From Actinomycetes bacterium (GTDB lineage Bacteria; Actinomycetota; Acidimicrobiia; Acidimicrobiales; Palsa-688): DNA of 6,839 nucleotides. Below the pieces are notes generated by a model, which was not told the DNA's origin, did not search any database, and worked only from the letters and a program-made list of their open reading frames with translations. The stretch is from contig JAKABK010000100.1 of NCBI GenBank assembly GCA_021796905.1, forward strand, positions 1 to 6,839. The letters run 5' to 3'. Shown here piece by piece: positions 1-6,056 of the stretch. The translations under genes and the position numbers were made by a program. The stretch's first letter is position 1. Each line of letters opens with the position of its first letter.

Positions 1-1101
1 CGCCTCGAGGCGGCGCTGCGCACCCCGGCTCGCATCTACTACAAGTACGAGGGGGTGAGCCCGGCCGGGTCCCACAAGCCCAACACCGCCGTCCCCCAGG
101 CGTGGTACAACGCCGAGGAGGGGGTCGAGAAACTGACCACCGAGACCGGCGCCGGCCAGTGGGGATCGGCGCTCGCGTTCGCCTGCGCCCTGTTCGGTCT
201 CGACTGCGAGGTGTGGCAGGTCCGGGCGTCCTACGACCAGAAACCGTACCGACGGTTGTTGATGGAGACCTTCGGGGCGACGGTCCACCCGAGCCCCTCG
301 GATCTGACCGGCTCGGGGCGGGCGGTGCTCGCCGAGCACCCCGGCTCCACCGGGAGCCTCGGGATCGCGATCAGCGAGGCGGTGGAGGTCGCCGCCTCCG
401 ACCCGGGCGCCCGCTACGCGCTCGGCAGCGTCTTGAACCACGTGTTGTTGCACCAGACAGTGATCGGGGAGGAGGCGATCGCCCAGATGGAGATGGCCGG
501 CGACACCCCAGACCTGATCGTCGGTTGCACCGGCGGGGGATCCAACTTCGCCGGACTGGTGTTCCCGTTCCTGCGGGAGAAGCTCGCCGGTCGTATCGAC
601 CCGGCGATCCTGGCGGTGGAGCCCGCGGCGTGCCCGTCGCTCACCAAGGGCACCTACGCCTACGACTTCGGGGACACCGCCGGGCTCACCCCGTTGCTGA
701 AGATGCACACCCTCGGCCACGAGTTCGTGCCCGACCCGATCCACGCCGGCGGGCTGCGCTACCACGGGATGTCACCGCTGCTGTCGCACATCTACCACCT
801 CGGGATGTTCGACGCGGTCGCCAAGTCGCAGTCGGAGTGCTTCGCGGCCGGGGTCCGCTTCGCACGGGCCGAGGGCATCGTCCCGGCGCCCGAACCGACC
901 CACGCGCTCGCAGCGACGATCGAGGAGGCCGAGCGCTGCCGGGAGAGCGGTGAGGACAAGGTGATCCTCACCGCTCTCTGCGGCCACGGCCATCTCGACC
1001 TGGCGTCCTACGGTCGCTACCTCGAGGGCGGGATCGTCGACCGGGACCTCTCCGACGAGGCCCTGGCCGCCGCGATCGGCGACCTGCCCAGGGTCGGCTG
1101 A
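1..1101 (+). CDS. trpB2: Tryptophan synthase beta chain, TrpB2 type (5' end missing)
   Basis: This is a pyridoxal-phosphate enzyme of the fold-type II family. It is expected to condense indole with L-serine to give L-tryptophan in the cytoplasm. The reading frame is open from base 1, so the gene continues beyond the left edge. The GTG at 55 lies inside conserved sequence and is not the start. Of the 366 visible residues, the motif [11 protein letters not shown] holds the PLP-binding lysine (visible residue 26). TETGAGQWG (46-55) holds the catalytic glutamate, E48. GCTGGGSN (175-182) is the phosphate-binding loop. The stretch [20 protein letters not shown] is characteristic of the TrpB2 branch rather than the TrpA-partnered TrpB1. 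TrpB2 proteins are usually about 430-450 residues, so some 70-80 N-terminal residues are missing. No trpA lies next to it in the window, which fits a stand-alone or indole-salvage role (inference). The family call is firm; the in vivo role is less certain. Confidence 0.93.
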   Translation, partial: RLEAALRTPARIYYKYEGVSPAGSHKPNTAVPQAWYNAEEGVEKLTTETGAGQWGSALAFACALFGLDCEVWQVRASYDQKPYRRLLMETFGATVHPSPSDLTGSGRAVLAEHPGSTGSLGIAISEAVEVAASDPGARYALGSVLNHVLLHQTVIGEEAIAQMEMAGDTPDLIVGCTGGGSNFAGLVFPFLREKLAGRIDPAILAVEPAACPSLTKGTYAYDFGDTAGLTPLLKMHTLGHEFVPDPIHAGGLRYHGMSPLLSHIYHLGMFDAVAKSQSECFAAGVRFARAEGIVPAPEPTHALAATIEEAERCRESGEDKVILTALCGHGHLDLASYGRYLEGGIVDRDLSDEALAAAIGDLPRVG

Positions 1102-1107
1102 TCCCTC

Positions 1108-1135
1108 CCGACCGCCACGGCGGGGGACGGGTCGG
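1108..1135. terminator. Possible bidirectional terminator hairpin between convergent genes
   Basis: The 41-bp gap between the convergent trpB2 and Dabb genes holds a 6-bp inverted repeat, CCGACC (1108-1113) and GGTCGG (1130-1135). A second GGTCGG at 1092-1097, inside the end of trpB2, could pair with the same CCGACC instead, so two alternative hairpins exist. No T-tract follows on either strand. The position suits termination for both genes, but the stem is short and the call is tentative. Confidence 0.3.
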
Positions 1136-1142
1136 AGCGTGG

Positions 1143-1433
1143 TCAGTCGGGCAGGTCGAGCTGGACCCGGGTGACGCCCTCGGCGAGCTGGGCGAGCTCG
1201 GCTCGTAACCGGTTGTGCTCGGCGTCGGCGTCGTAGCCCCGGTAGGCGTCGACGTCGGTGAAGTCGGCGACGATCGCCAGCGACCAGTTGCCCTCCCGCA
1301 GGCCGGCGTCGGTACCGACGGTGTAGGACAGGGTCCCGGGGCAGTCCATCGCCCTGAACGCCTCGATCAGCGCGTCGACCCGGGCGGGATCGGCGTCGGG
1401 CCGGAGCTTGACGGTCACCACGTTGCGGATCAC
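1143..1433 (-). CDS. Dabb-domain (stress-responsive A/B barrel) small protein
   Basis: This 96-residue protein matches the Dabb (dimeric alpha-beta barrel) family in length and pattern. It has an N-terminal beta strand, IRNVVTVKLRPDADP, where most members have a histidine instead of N4. A helix with ALIEAFRAM follows, then GNWSLAIVADFTDVDAYRGY, and then the conserved histidine region DAEHNRLRAEL (H73). Family members form ferredoxin-like dimers; some are stress-induced and some are enzymes (for example olivetolic acid cyclase), so no reaction can be assigned here. The GTG start (1433-1431) overlaps the TGA stop of the upstream S51 hydrolase gene as GTGA, which suggests translational coupling. 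A weak GGTGGG lies just upstream inside that gene. The protein is probably cytoplasmic, as no signal peptide or membrane segment is visible. Confidence 0.82.
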   Translation of the reverse strand: MIRNVVTVKLRPDADPARVDALIEAFRAMDCPGTLSYTVGTDAGLREGNWSLAIVADFTDVDAYRGYDADAEHNRLRAELAQLAEGVTRVQLDLPD

Positions 1434-2203
1434 GAGGACCCACCGTAGGCCCCCGGGAGCACCCGGGGCTCGATCCGCTCCTCGAGCGCCGCCCCGTCGT
1501 CTGCGTGCACCCGGTAGGCGCCCTTCCCGCGCGTCTCGCTGACCACCTCGGCCAGCTCGGTGCCCCGGTAGACCAGACCTACGCCGTCGTCGGTGGCGTA
1601 GCCCTCCGGGAGGACGCCGTCAGCGACGAGACGCTGGAACAACGGCCGGCGTTGCGCCTCGGAGTCGTAGTGCACCCCATTGGAGCACGGCAGCAGGGCG
1701 AGACCGTCGGTCACCGCCCGCAGGTCCGGGCCGAACGAGTCGGTCGTGCCCCCGACGTGCCAGCAGATGGAACCGGCCGACACCCCGCCGAGGACCACCC
1801 CCTCCTCCCACAGCTCGCGCATCAGCGAGCCGATACCGTGGAGGCGCCAGAGGGCGAGCAGGTTGGCGACGCTCCCCCCTCCCACCCACACCAGGTCGGC
1901 ATCGCCGAGGAGCCCGGCGGGGTCAGCGGTGTTGGGCATCGGGAACAACGCGAGGTGGGACACCTCGACTCCCGCCGCCCGACCGGCGTCGTACATCCAT
2001 GCGATCCGCTGCGCCTGGTCCCCGCCGGCGGTGGTCACGACCGCGAGCTTCGGACGTCGACCCTCGACGCCGGCGAGCTCGAAGCCGTAGCGGATGAGCG
2101 GGCCGAGCTCGACGCCGGTTCGCGGGTTGGGGCGGGTACCGCCGGATGTCGCGAGGATCGTCGGGACGGCGCCGGGGCGGGTGGCAGGGCCAGGTGCGGG
2201 CAC
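1430..2203 (-). CDS. Peptidase E-like serine hydrolase, family S51
   Basis: The 257-residue product has the class I glutamine amidotransferase-like fold of peptidase family S51, which includes dipeptidase E and cyanophycinase. Visible signatures are ILATSGGTRPNPRTG near the N-terminus, LVWVGGGSVANLLALWRLHG (104-123), the nucleophile elbow GGVSAGSICWH with catalytic Ser142, and the segment CSNGVHYDSEAQRR with the likely catalytic His178. Known family members cleave Asp-X dipeptides or cyanophycin; the substrate here is not determined. Salmonella PepE is 229 residues, so this protein is slightly longer, mostly through a Pro/Ala-rich N-terminus of about 14 residues. The GTG at 2203 is the first possible start in its frame, and no good Shine-Dalgarno sequence precedes it. 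The gene ends overlapping the Dabb gene. It has no signal peptide and is likely cytoplasmic. Confidence 0.87.
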   Translation of the reverse strand: MPAPGPATRPGAVPTILATSGGTRPNPRTGVELGPLIRYGFELAGVEGRRPKLAVVTTAGGDQAQRIAWMYDAGRAAGVEVSHLALFPMPNTADPAGLLGDADLVWVGGGSVANLLALWRLHGIGSLMRELWEEGVVLGGVSAGSICWHVGGTTDSFGPDLRAVTDGLALLPCSNGVHYDSEAQRRPLFQRLVADGVLPEGYATDDGVGLVYRGTELAEVVSETRGKGAYRVHADDGAALEERIEPRVLPGAYGGSS

Positions 2204-2219
2204 GACCGGGGACCCTACC

Positions 2220-2291
2220 GGGACGTCGCCGGTGCGACAGGCCGGGACGTCGCCGGTGCGACAGGCCGGGACGTCGCCGGTGCGACAGGCC
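2220..2291. repeat. Three perfect 24-bp tandem repeats, each with a hairpin
   Basis: Three identical 24-bp units abut at 2220-2243, 2244-2267 and 2268-2291. Each contains the perfect hairpin core GTCGCCGGTGCGAC, a 5-bp GC stem with a 4-base loop, at 2225-2238, 2249-2262 and 2273-2286. The array fills most of the 97-bp gap between the AAA+ ATPase stop (2301) and the S51 hydrolase start (2203). In the mRNA of the leftward block it would form three stacked small hairpins. The unit length is a multiple of three. The frame of the S51 gene is open through the array, but no start codon lies upstream in that frame, so translation of the repeat is not expected. No T-tract follows, so a simple intrinsic terminator is unlikely. 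It may modulate expression between the two genes, or it may be neutral microsatellite-like expansion. Confidence 0.9.
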
Positions 2292-2300
2292 GGACCGGTG

Positions 2301-3701
2301 CTACCTGGCGCGGTAGGTGGTCGCGGAACCCGACCCGTCCTTGTTCAGCCGCTTGGAGAGGTGGAGGCCCTCGAGGACCATCTCCACCGCCGCGGCGAGC
2401 GCCGCCGGGGACTCGCTGCCGGCGAGGCTCACCACCGCGGGGCGCAGGGCCGGGACCGCAGCGAGCACCTGGAGCAGCTCCGCGGATGACAGGTCGTCGC
2501 CGGCGCGGGCCACCACCCCCTCGTCGAAGGCGGCGACCACCTCGCGTACGGTGTCCATCGGGACCCGTGAGCGGAACACGGTCAGCACCGACTCGGCGAC
2601 CATCCGCCCGATGATCAGCCCGTCGCGGCCCTCGTCGATCGAGTCCACCTCGATCTTGCCGGCGGTCGACGCAGCCAGGGAGTCGAGGTCGCTGACCCGC
2701 GGCACGGCGTCGCGCTCGCCGAGGCGGAGCGCCCGGCGGGCCGCGCTCGCGGCGAGGGTCTCGTAGTTGGCGACCGACAGCCGCACCGACACCCCCGAGC
2801 GCTGGTTGACCTGCGGGGAGCGCCGGGCGAGGTGCGAGAGCGTGGCGACGACCTCCGCCATGTAGTCGGGCACCTCGACGTCCACCCCGATGTCGGCCAG
2901 AGGGGTCGCCTCCTGGTGGACGACCGCGACCTCGGTCTCGACGTCGAGGGGGTAGTGGGTGCGGATCTGGGCGCCGAAGCGGTCCTTCAGTGGGGTGATG
3001 ATCCGGCCCCGGTTGGTGTAGTCCTCCGGGTTGGCGGAGGCGACCAGCATCACGTCGAGCGGCAGGCGGATCTTGTAACCGCGGATCTGCACGTCGCGCT
3101 CCTCGAGCACGTTGAGCAGGCCGACCTGGATCCGCTCGGCCAGGTCGGGTAGCTCGTTGATCGCGAAGATCCCGCGGTTGGTGCGGGGCACCAGTCCGTA
3201 GTGCAGCGTGAGCTCGTCGGACAGGTACCGCCCCTCGGCGACCTTGATCGGGTCGACCTCCCCGATCAGGTCGGCTATCGAGGTGTCGGGGGTGGCGAGC
3301 TTCTCGCCGAATCGCAGCTCGCGTCCCACCCAGTCGATCGGGGTGTCGTCGCCTCTCTCGGCAACCAGGTCCCGGGCGTGGCGGGAGACCGGGTGGTACG
3401 GGTCGTCTTGGATCTCCGAGCCGGCGACGACCGGGAGCCACTCGTCGAGCAGACCGGTGAGCGAGCGGATCATCCGGGTCTTCGCCTGCCCACGCTCGCC
3501 GAGGAAGATGATGTCGTGCCCGGCGAGCAGTGCGTTCTCGAGCTGGGGCAGGACGGTCCGGTCGTAGCCGAGGACCCCCTCCACGAGCGGTTCGCCGGTC
3601 GCGATCCGCCGAGCGGCGTTGCGCCTCACCTCCTCCTTCACCGGGCGGGACTCCCAACCGGAGTCCCGGAGCTGACCGAGGGTCGCAGGGCGCGAGGTCA
3701 T
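2301..3701 (-). CDS. MoxR/magnesium-chelatase-I-like AAA+ ATPase
   Basis: The 466-residue product is an AAA+ ATPase of the helix-2-insert clade that includes ChlI/BchI and MoxR. Walker A is GERGQAKT (68-75), with A in place of the usual third glycine. The Walker B region reads GIFAINELPDL (177-187), with Asn182 where the classic Asp sits before the catalytic Glu183. Sensor 1 is ASANPEDY (N224). The arginine finger is likely R241 in LKDRFG, and the sensor 2 arginine R307 lies in GVSVRLS. The rest (about 310-466) is a helical C-terminal region. Such ATPases usually work with a von Willebrand factor A protein to remodel or insert metal into a client, but none is encoded in this window. The ATG start is supported by a -10-like box 9 bases upstream. 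It heads a leftward block with the S51 and Dabb genes. The family is clear; the client is unknown. Confidence 0.88.
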   Translation of the reverse strand: MTSRPATLGQLRDSGWESRPVKEEVRRNAARRIATGEPLVEGVLGYDRTVLPQLENALLAGHDIIFLGERGQAKTRMIRSLTGLLDEWLPVVAGSEIQDDPYHPVSRHARDLVAERGDDTPIDWVGRELRFGEKLATPDTSIADLIGEVDPIKVAEGRYLSDELTLHYGLVPRTNRGIFAINELPDLAERIQVGLLNVLEERDVQIRGYKIRLPLDVMLVASANPEDYTNRGRIITPLKDRFGAQIRTHYPLDVETEVAVVHQEATPLADIGVDVEVPDYMAEVVATLSHLARRSPQVNQRSGVSVRLSVANYETLAASAARRALRLGERDAVPRVSDLDSLAASTAGKIEVDSIDEGRDGLIIGRMVAESVLTVFRSRVPMDTVREVVAAFDEGVVARAGDDLSSAELLQVLAAVPALRPAVVSLAGSESPAALAAAVEMVLEGLHLSKRLNKDGSGSATTYRAR

Positions 3702-3716
3702 CGTGGTTCGAACCTA
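3702..3716 (-). promoter_or_regulatory. Putative -10 box of the AAA+ ATPase gene
   Basis: Read on the minus strand, TAGGTT (3716-3711) matches the TAnnnT -10 pattern and is followed by nine bases and then the ATG at 3701. Transcription would begin within about 3 bases of the start codon, giving a leaderless or nearly leaderless mRNA. No convincing -35 box is visible. The alternative reading is that GGTAGG acts as a weak Shine-Dalgarno sequence at long spacing. Confidence 0.4.
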
Positions 3717-3768
3717 CCCCCACCCCGACGCCAAGCTCACTCGGCACCGGCCCACCGCTTGATGCGAG

Positions 3769-3811
3769 CCCGGTCCCGCCGGGTGACGGAAGTCAGCCCG
3801 GTTCGGACCGG
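3769..3811. promoter_or_regulatory. Two short inverted repeats in the divergent promoter region
   Basis: The 150-bp gap between the divergent ATPase and GH2 genes contains two perfect 5-bp inverted repeats: CCCGG-TCCCG-CCGGG (3769-3783) and CCGGT-TCGG-ACCGG (3798-3811). They lie upstream of both putative -10 boxes, where regulator-binding sites would be expected. Short GC palindromes also arise by chance in DNA this rich in G+C, so the functional call is weak. Confidence 0.25.
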
Positions 3812-3836
3812 ACGCGGCGGGCGGCGGGAGCGCCGG

Positions 3837-3851
3837 TAGCCTGTTGGTTTC
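3837..3851 (+). promoter_or_regulatory. Putative -10 box of the GH2 gene
   Basis: TAGCCT (3837-3842) fits the TAnnnT -10 pattern and is followed by nine bases and then the ATG at 3852. This is the same spacing as for the divergent ATPase gene. No Shine-Dalgarno sequence precedes the ATG, which supports a leaderless or nearly leaderless transcript. No clear -35 element is seen. Confidence 0.42.
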
Positions 3852-6032
3852 ATGGATCTCGGTGGTCGCTGGCTCGCAGCAGTCGCCGACGACGAGCTGC
3901 GCCGGCGCCTACCGGAGGTCGACCTCGACGACTCCGTCTGGGAAGCGGTGGAGGTGCCCGGACAGTGGCGTCTCACCCCGGCCTTCGCCGACAGCGACGG
4001 TCCCCTGCTCTACCGCAGGCGCTTCGAGGCTCCGGAGCCGGGGACGGGACGGCGCTCCTGGCTGCTGCTCGAAGGGGTCTTCTACCAATCCGACGTGTGG
4101 CTCGACGGCGACTACCTCGGGGAGACCGAGGGCTACTTCGCACCCCACGCCTTCGAGGTCACCGACCACCTCGCCGCCCGCCGCGAGCACCTCCTCGCTG
4201 TCGAGGTCGCCTGCCATCCCCAGACCGACCGGCGACGCAAACGGAACCTGACCGGGGTGTTCCAGCACTGGGACTGCTTGCCGGCCTCGTGGAACCCCGG
4301 TGGGATCTGGGCGCCGGTCCGGCTGGTCGAGACCGGCCCGGTCCGCCTCGCCAACCTGCGGGTGGCGTGCCGGGAGGCGAGCCCGGAGCGGGCCACCCTC
4401 GAGCTCGACGTCCGCCTCGACGCCCCCGGGCCGACCGCGGCGACGATCCGCACCCGGCTGTACCGCTCCGACGGGCCCGGCGACGACGGTGTCGAGTCGG
4501 TGCGCGTCGACCAGCTCTCCGCCGGCGAGAACCGGGTCCGCTGGCGGGTGACGACCGAAGCTCCACATCTGTGGTGGCCGCACGCGCTCGGCGGGCAACC
4601 GCTCTACGACCTCGAGGTCACCGTGGGGGCCGCTGGCGCGACGAGCGACACGGCCCGGCGGGTGACCGGGCTGCGCCAGGTGCGGATGGACCGGTTCGTG
4701 ACCGCGATCAACGGGGAGCGGCTGTTCTTGAAAGGCGCCAACCTCGGCCCGACGGGGGCGGCGCTCTCGGCGGTCCGGGCCGATACCGCTGCCGGTGACG
4801 TCACACTCGCCCGGCAGGCGGGCCTCGACCTGCTCCGGGTCCACGGGCACATCGGCCACCCGGCGGTCTACGAAGCGGCGGACCGCGCCGGGGTGCTGCT
4901 CTGGCAGGACCTGCCGTTGCAGTGGGGGTACGGCAACGTCCGGCGCCAGGCACTGCAACAGGCCGCCCGGGCGGTCGACGTCCTCGGCCACCACCCGTCC
5001 CTGGTGGTCTGGTGCGCCCACAACGAGCCGTTCGCGCTCGACCTGCCCCCCGGCGGGCGGGTGCCCCCGGCCGAGGCGGTCCGCTTCCTCGGCGGCCAGC
5101 TGCTCCCGAGCTGGAACAAGACCTTCCTCGACCCTTCGATACGCCGGACCCTCGAGCGTGTCGACAGCTCCCGACCGGCTGTCTCGCACTCGGGGGTGCT
5201 GCCCCACCCGGCGTGGGGGACCGACAGCCACCTCTACTACGGCTGGTACGTCGGCGACGCCCGGCAGCTGCCCGGACGGCTCGCCCGGTGGCCGGCGATC
5301 GCCCGCTTCGTCTCCGAGTTCGGGGCGCAGGCCCTACCCCCCACCGACGACTTCGTCGACGCCGGGCGCTGGCCCGATCTGGACTGGGATCGTCTGGGCA
5401 GGGACCACGCCCTGCAACGCCACGTCTTCGACCGTCACGTCCCGCCGGGCGACTACCCGACCTACGAGCAGTGGCGGGAAGCGACCCAGGCCTACCAGGC
5501 CCGGCTGGTGCGCCGTTACGTCGAGACCCTCCGGCGCCTGGCCTACCGACCTACCGGGGGTTTCTGCGTGTTCCTGCTCGCCGACGCTGCGCCCGCGGTG
5601 AGCTGGTCGCTGCTCGACCACCGCCGGCAGCCCAAACCCGCTTTCGCTGCCCTGGTCGCAGCGTGCGCCCCGGTGACGGTGCTCGCCGACTGGCCGGCGG
5701 AGCGCTACCGGCCCGGGGAACGGCTCCGCCTCGCGCTGCACGCCGTCTCGGACCTGCGTCGGGCGGTGACCGGTGCCGAGGTCAGGGCCCGGGTCTCGTG
5801 GCCGGGCGGTCAGCGTCTCTGGCGCTGGGGCGGTGATCTCGCCCCCGACGCCTGCGTCCGGATCGGGCGGATCGAGCTCACCCTGCCCACCGACGCCCGC
5901 CCCGGCCCGCTGCGCGTCGAGCTCGACCTGCAGTTCCCGGGAGGCGACCCGGTGCGCGCCGTCTACGACTCCGAGGTGGTGGTTGGTCCTAGCTCCGGCA
6001 GGAGGCGTAGCCTGGGCAAACCTTCTTTCTGA
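3852..6032 (+). CDS. Glycoside hydrolase family 2 (beta-mannosidase/glucuronidase-like)
   Basis: The 726-residue product is a retaining exo-acting beta-glycosidase of family GH2. Domains in order: an N-terminal jelly-roll sugar-binding domain (about 1-165, with VFYQSDVWLDGDYLG and SWNPGGIWAPVRL), an Ig-like domain (about 166-275, ending HLWWPHALGGQPLYDLEV), a TIM barrel (about 278-600), and a C-terminal beta domain (about 605-712). The catalytic acid/base is Glu392 in WCAHNEPF and the nucleophile is Glu489 in FVSEFGAQ, so the enzyme should be active. The length is shorter than LacZ (about 1,020) and close to that of smaller GH2 enzymes. Substrate cannot be read from sequence: the NEP context resembles glucuronidases, while SEFG and the overall layout resemble beta-mannosidases. 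There is no signal peptide, so it probably acts on imported oligosaccharides in the cytoplasm. No transporter or sugar regulator is adjacent. The ATG is supported by the preceding -10 box. Confidence 0.88.
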   Translation: MDLGGRWLAAVADDELRRRLPEVDLDDSVWEAVEVPGQWRLTPAFADSDGPLLYRRRFEAPEPGTGRRSWLLLEGVFYQSDVWLDGDYLGETEGYFAPHAFEVTDHLAARREHLLAVEVACHPQTDRRRKRNLTGVFQHWDCLPASWNPGGIWAPVRLVETGPVRLANLRVACREASPERATLELDVRLDAPGPTAATIRTRLYRSDGPGDDGVESVRVDQLSAGENRVRWRVTTEAPHLWWPHALGGQPLYDLEVTVGAAGATSDTARRVTGLRQVRMDRFVTAINGERLFLKGANLGPTGAALSAVRADTAAGDVTLARQAGLDLLRVHGHIGHPAVYEAADRAGVLLWQDLPLQWGYGNVRRQALQQAARAVDVLGHHPSLVVWCAHNEPFALDLPPGGRVPPAEAVRFLGGQLLPSWNKTFLDPSIRRTLERVDSSRPAVSHSGVLPHPAWGTDSHLYYGWYVGDARQLPGRLARWPAIARFVSEFGAQALPPTDDFVDAGRWPDLDWDRLGRDHALQRHVFDRHVPPGDYPTYEQWREATQAYQARLVRRYVETLRRLAYRPTGGFCVFLLADAAPAVSWSLLDHRRQPKPAFAALVAACAPVTVLADWPAERYRPGERLRLALHAVSDLRRAVTGAEVRARVSWPGGQRLWRWGGDLAPDACVRIGRIELTLPTDARPGPLRVELDLQFPGGDPVRAVYDSEVVVGPSSGRRRSLGKPSF

Positions 6033-6044
6033 GAGGCTCCGCCT
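6003..6044. promoter_or_regulatory. Paired AGGC-N3-GCCT palindromes before the sdh promoter
   Basis: AGGCGTAGCCT (6003-6013) and AGGCTCCGCCT (6034-6044) are each short palindromes of the form AGGC-N3-GCCT, centred 31 bp apart, close to three helical turns. They are also reverse complements of each other with one mismatch, so they can form an 11-bp stem around a 20-base loop that spans the GH2 stop codon. The second copy abuts the -10 box of sdhC. The arrangement could be a two-site operator for the sdh operon, or a GH2 terminator hairpin followed by an AT-rich stretch. The sequence alone does not separate these. Confidence 0.45.
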
Positions 6045-6056
6045 ATTATTACGACG
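6044..6056 (+). promoter_or_regulatory. -10 box of the sdh operon, leaderless start
   Basis: TATTAT (6044-6049) is a near-consensus -10 hexamer standing out in very GC-rich DNA. Seven bases separate it from the GTG at 6057, so transcription should start at or next to the start codon, giving a leaderless mRNA. There is no Shine-Dalgarno sequence upstream of the GTG. A -35 box at the usual distance (around 6021-6027) is only a pyrimidine-rich run and does not match TTGACA. Confidence 0.62.

Noticed and set aside
55..57. GTG as the start codon of the tryptophan synthase gene
   Set aside because: The frame is open to base 1 and the upstream codons (ending RIYYKYEG) are conserved TrpB2 sequence, so the gene simply runs off the window.
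2220..2291. CRISPR array
   Set aside because: The 24-bp units abut directly with no spacers, so this is a plain tandem repeat.
1505..2614. Plus-strand open frame across the S51 hydrolase and repeat region
   Set aside because: Low-complexity product without motifs, antisense to a gene with a clear catalytic signature.
3705..3714. GGTTCGAACC as the T-arm of a tRNA
   Set aside because: The flanking bases give no acceptor stem, D-arm or anticodon arm on either strand; it is only a 10-bp palindrome next to the ATPase start.
2215..3747. Long minus-strand open frame overlapping the ATPase gene, ending in RPVAPATS repeats
   Set aside because: It is Arg/Pro/Gly-rich with no recognisable domain and lies over a gene with clear AAA+ motifs; this is the usual shadow frame in GC-rich DNA.
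3909..5231. Long antisense open frame inside the GH2 gene
   Set aside because: No family pattern and typical GC-rich shadow composition, while the plus strand encodes intact GH2 motifs over the same bases.
6008..6013. TAGCCT as a second promoter for sdhC
   Set aside because: It lies inside GH2 coding sequence, far from the GTG for a leaderless start, and the TATTAT at 6044 is a much better match with the right spacing.
6003..6044. Iron-regulator (DtxR/IdeR) box upstream of sdh
   Set aside because: The sites share only a few bases with the known 19-bp consensus, and the palindrome spacing differs, so no named regulator is claimed.
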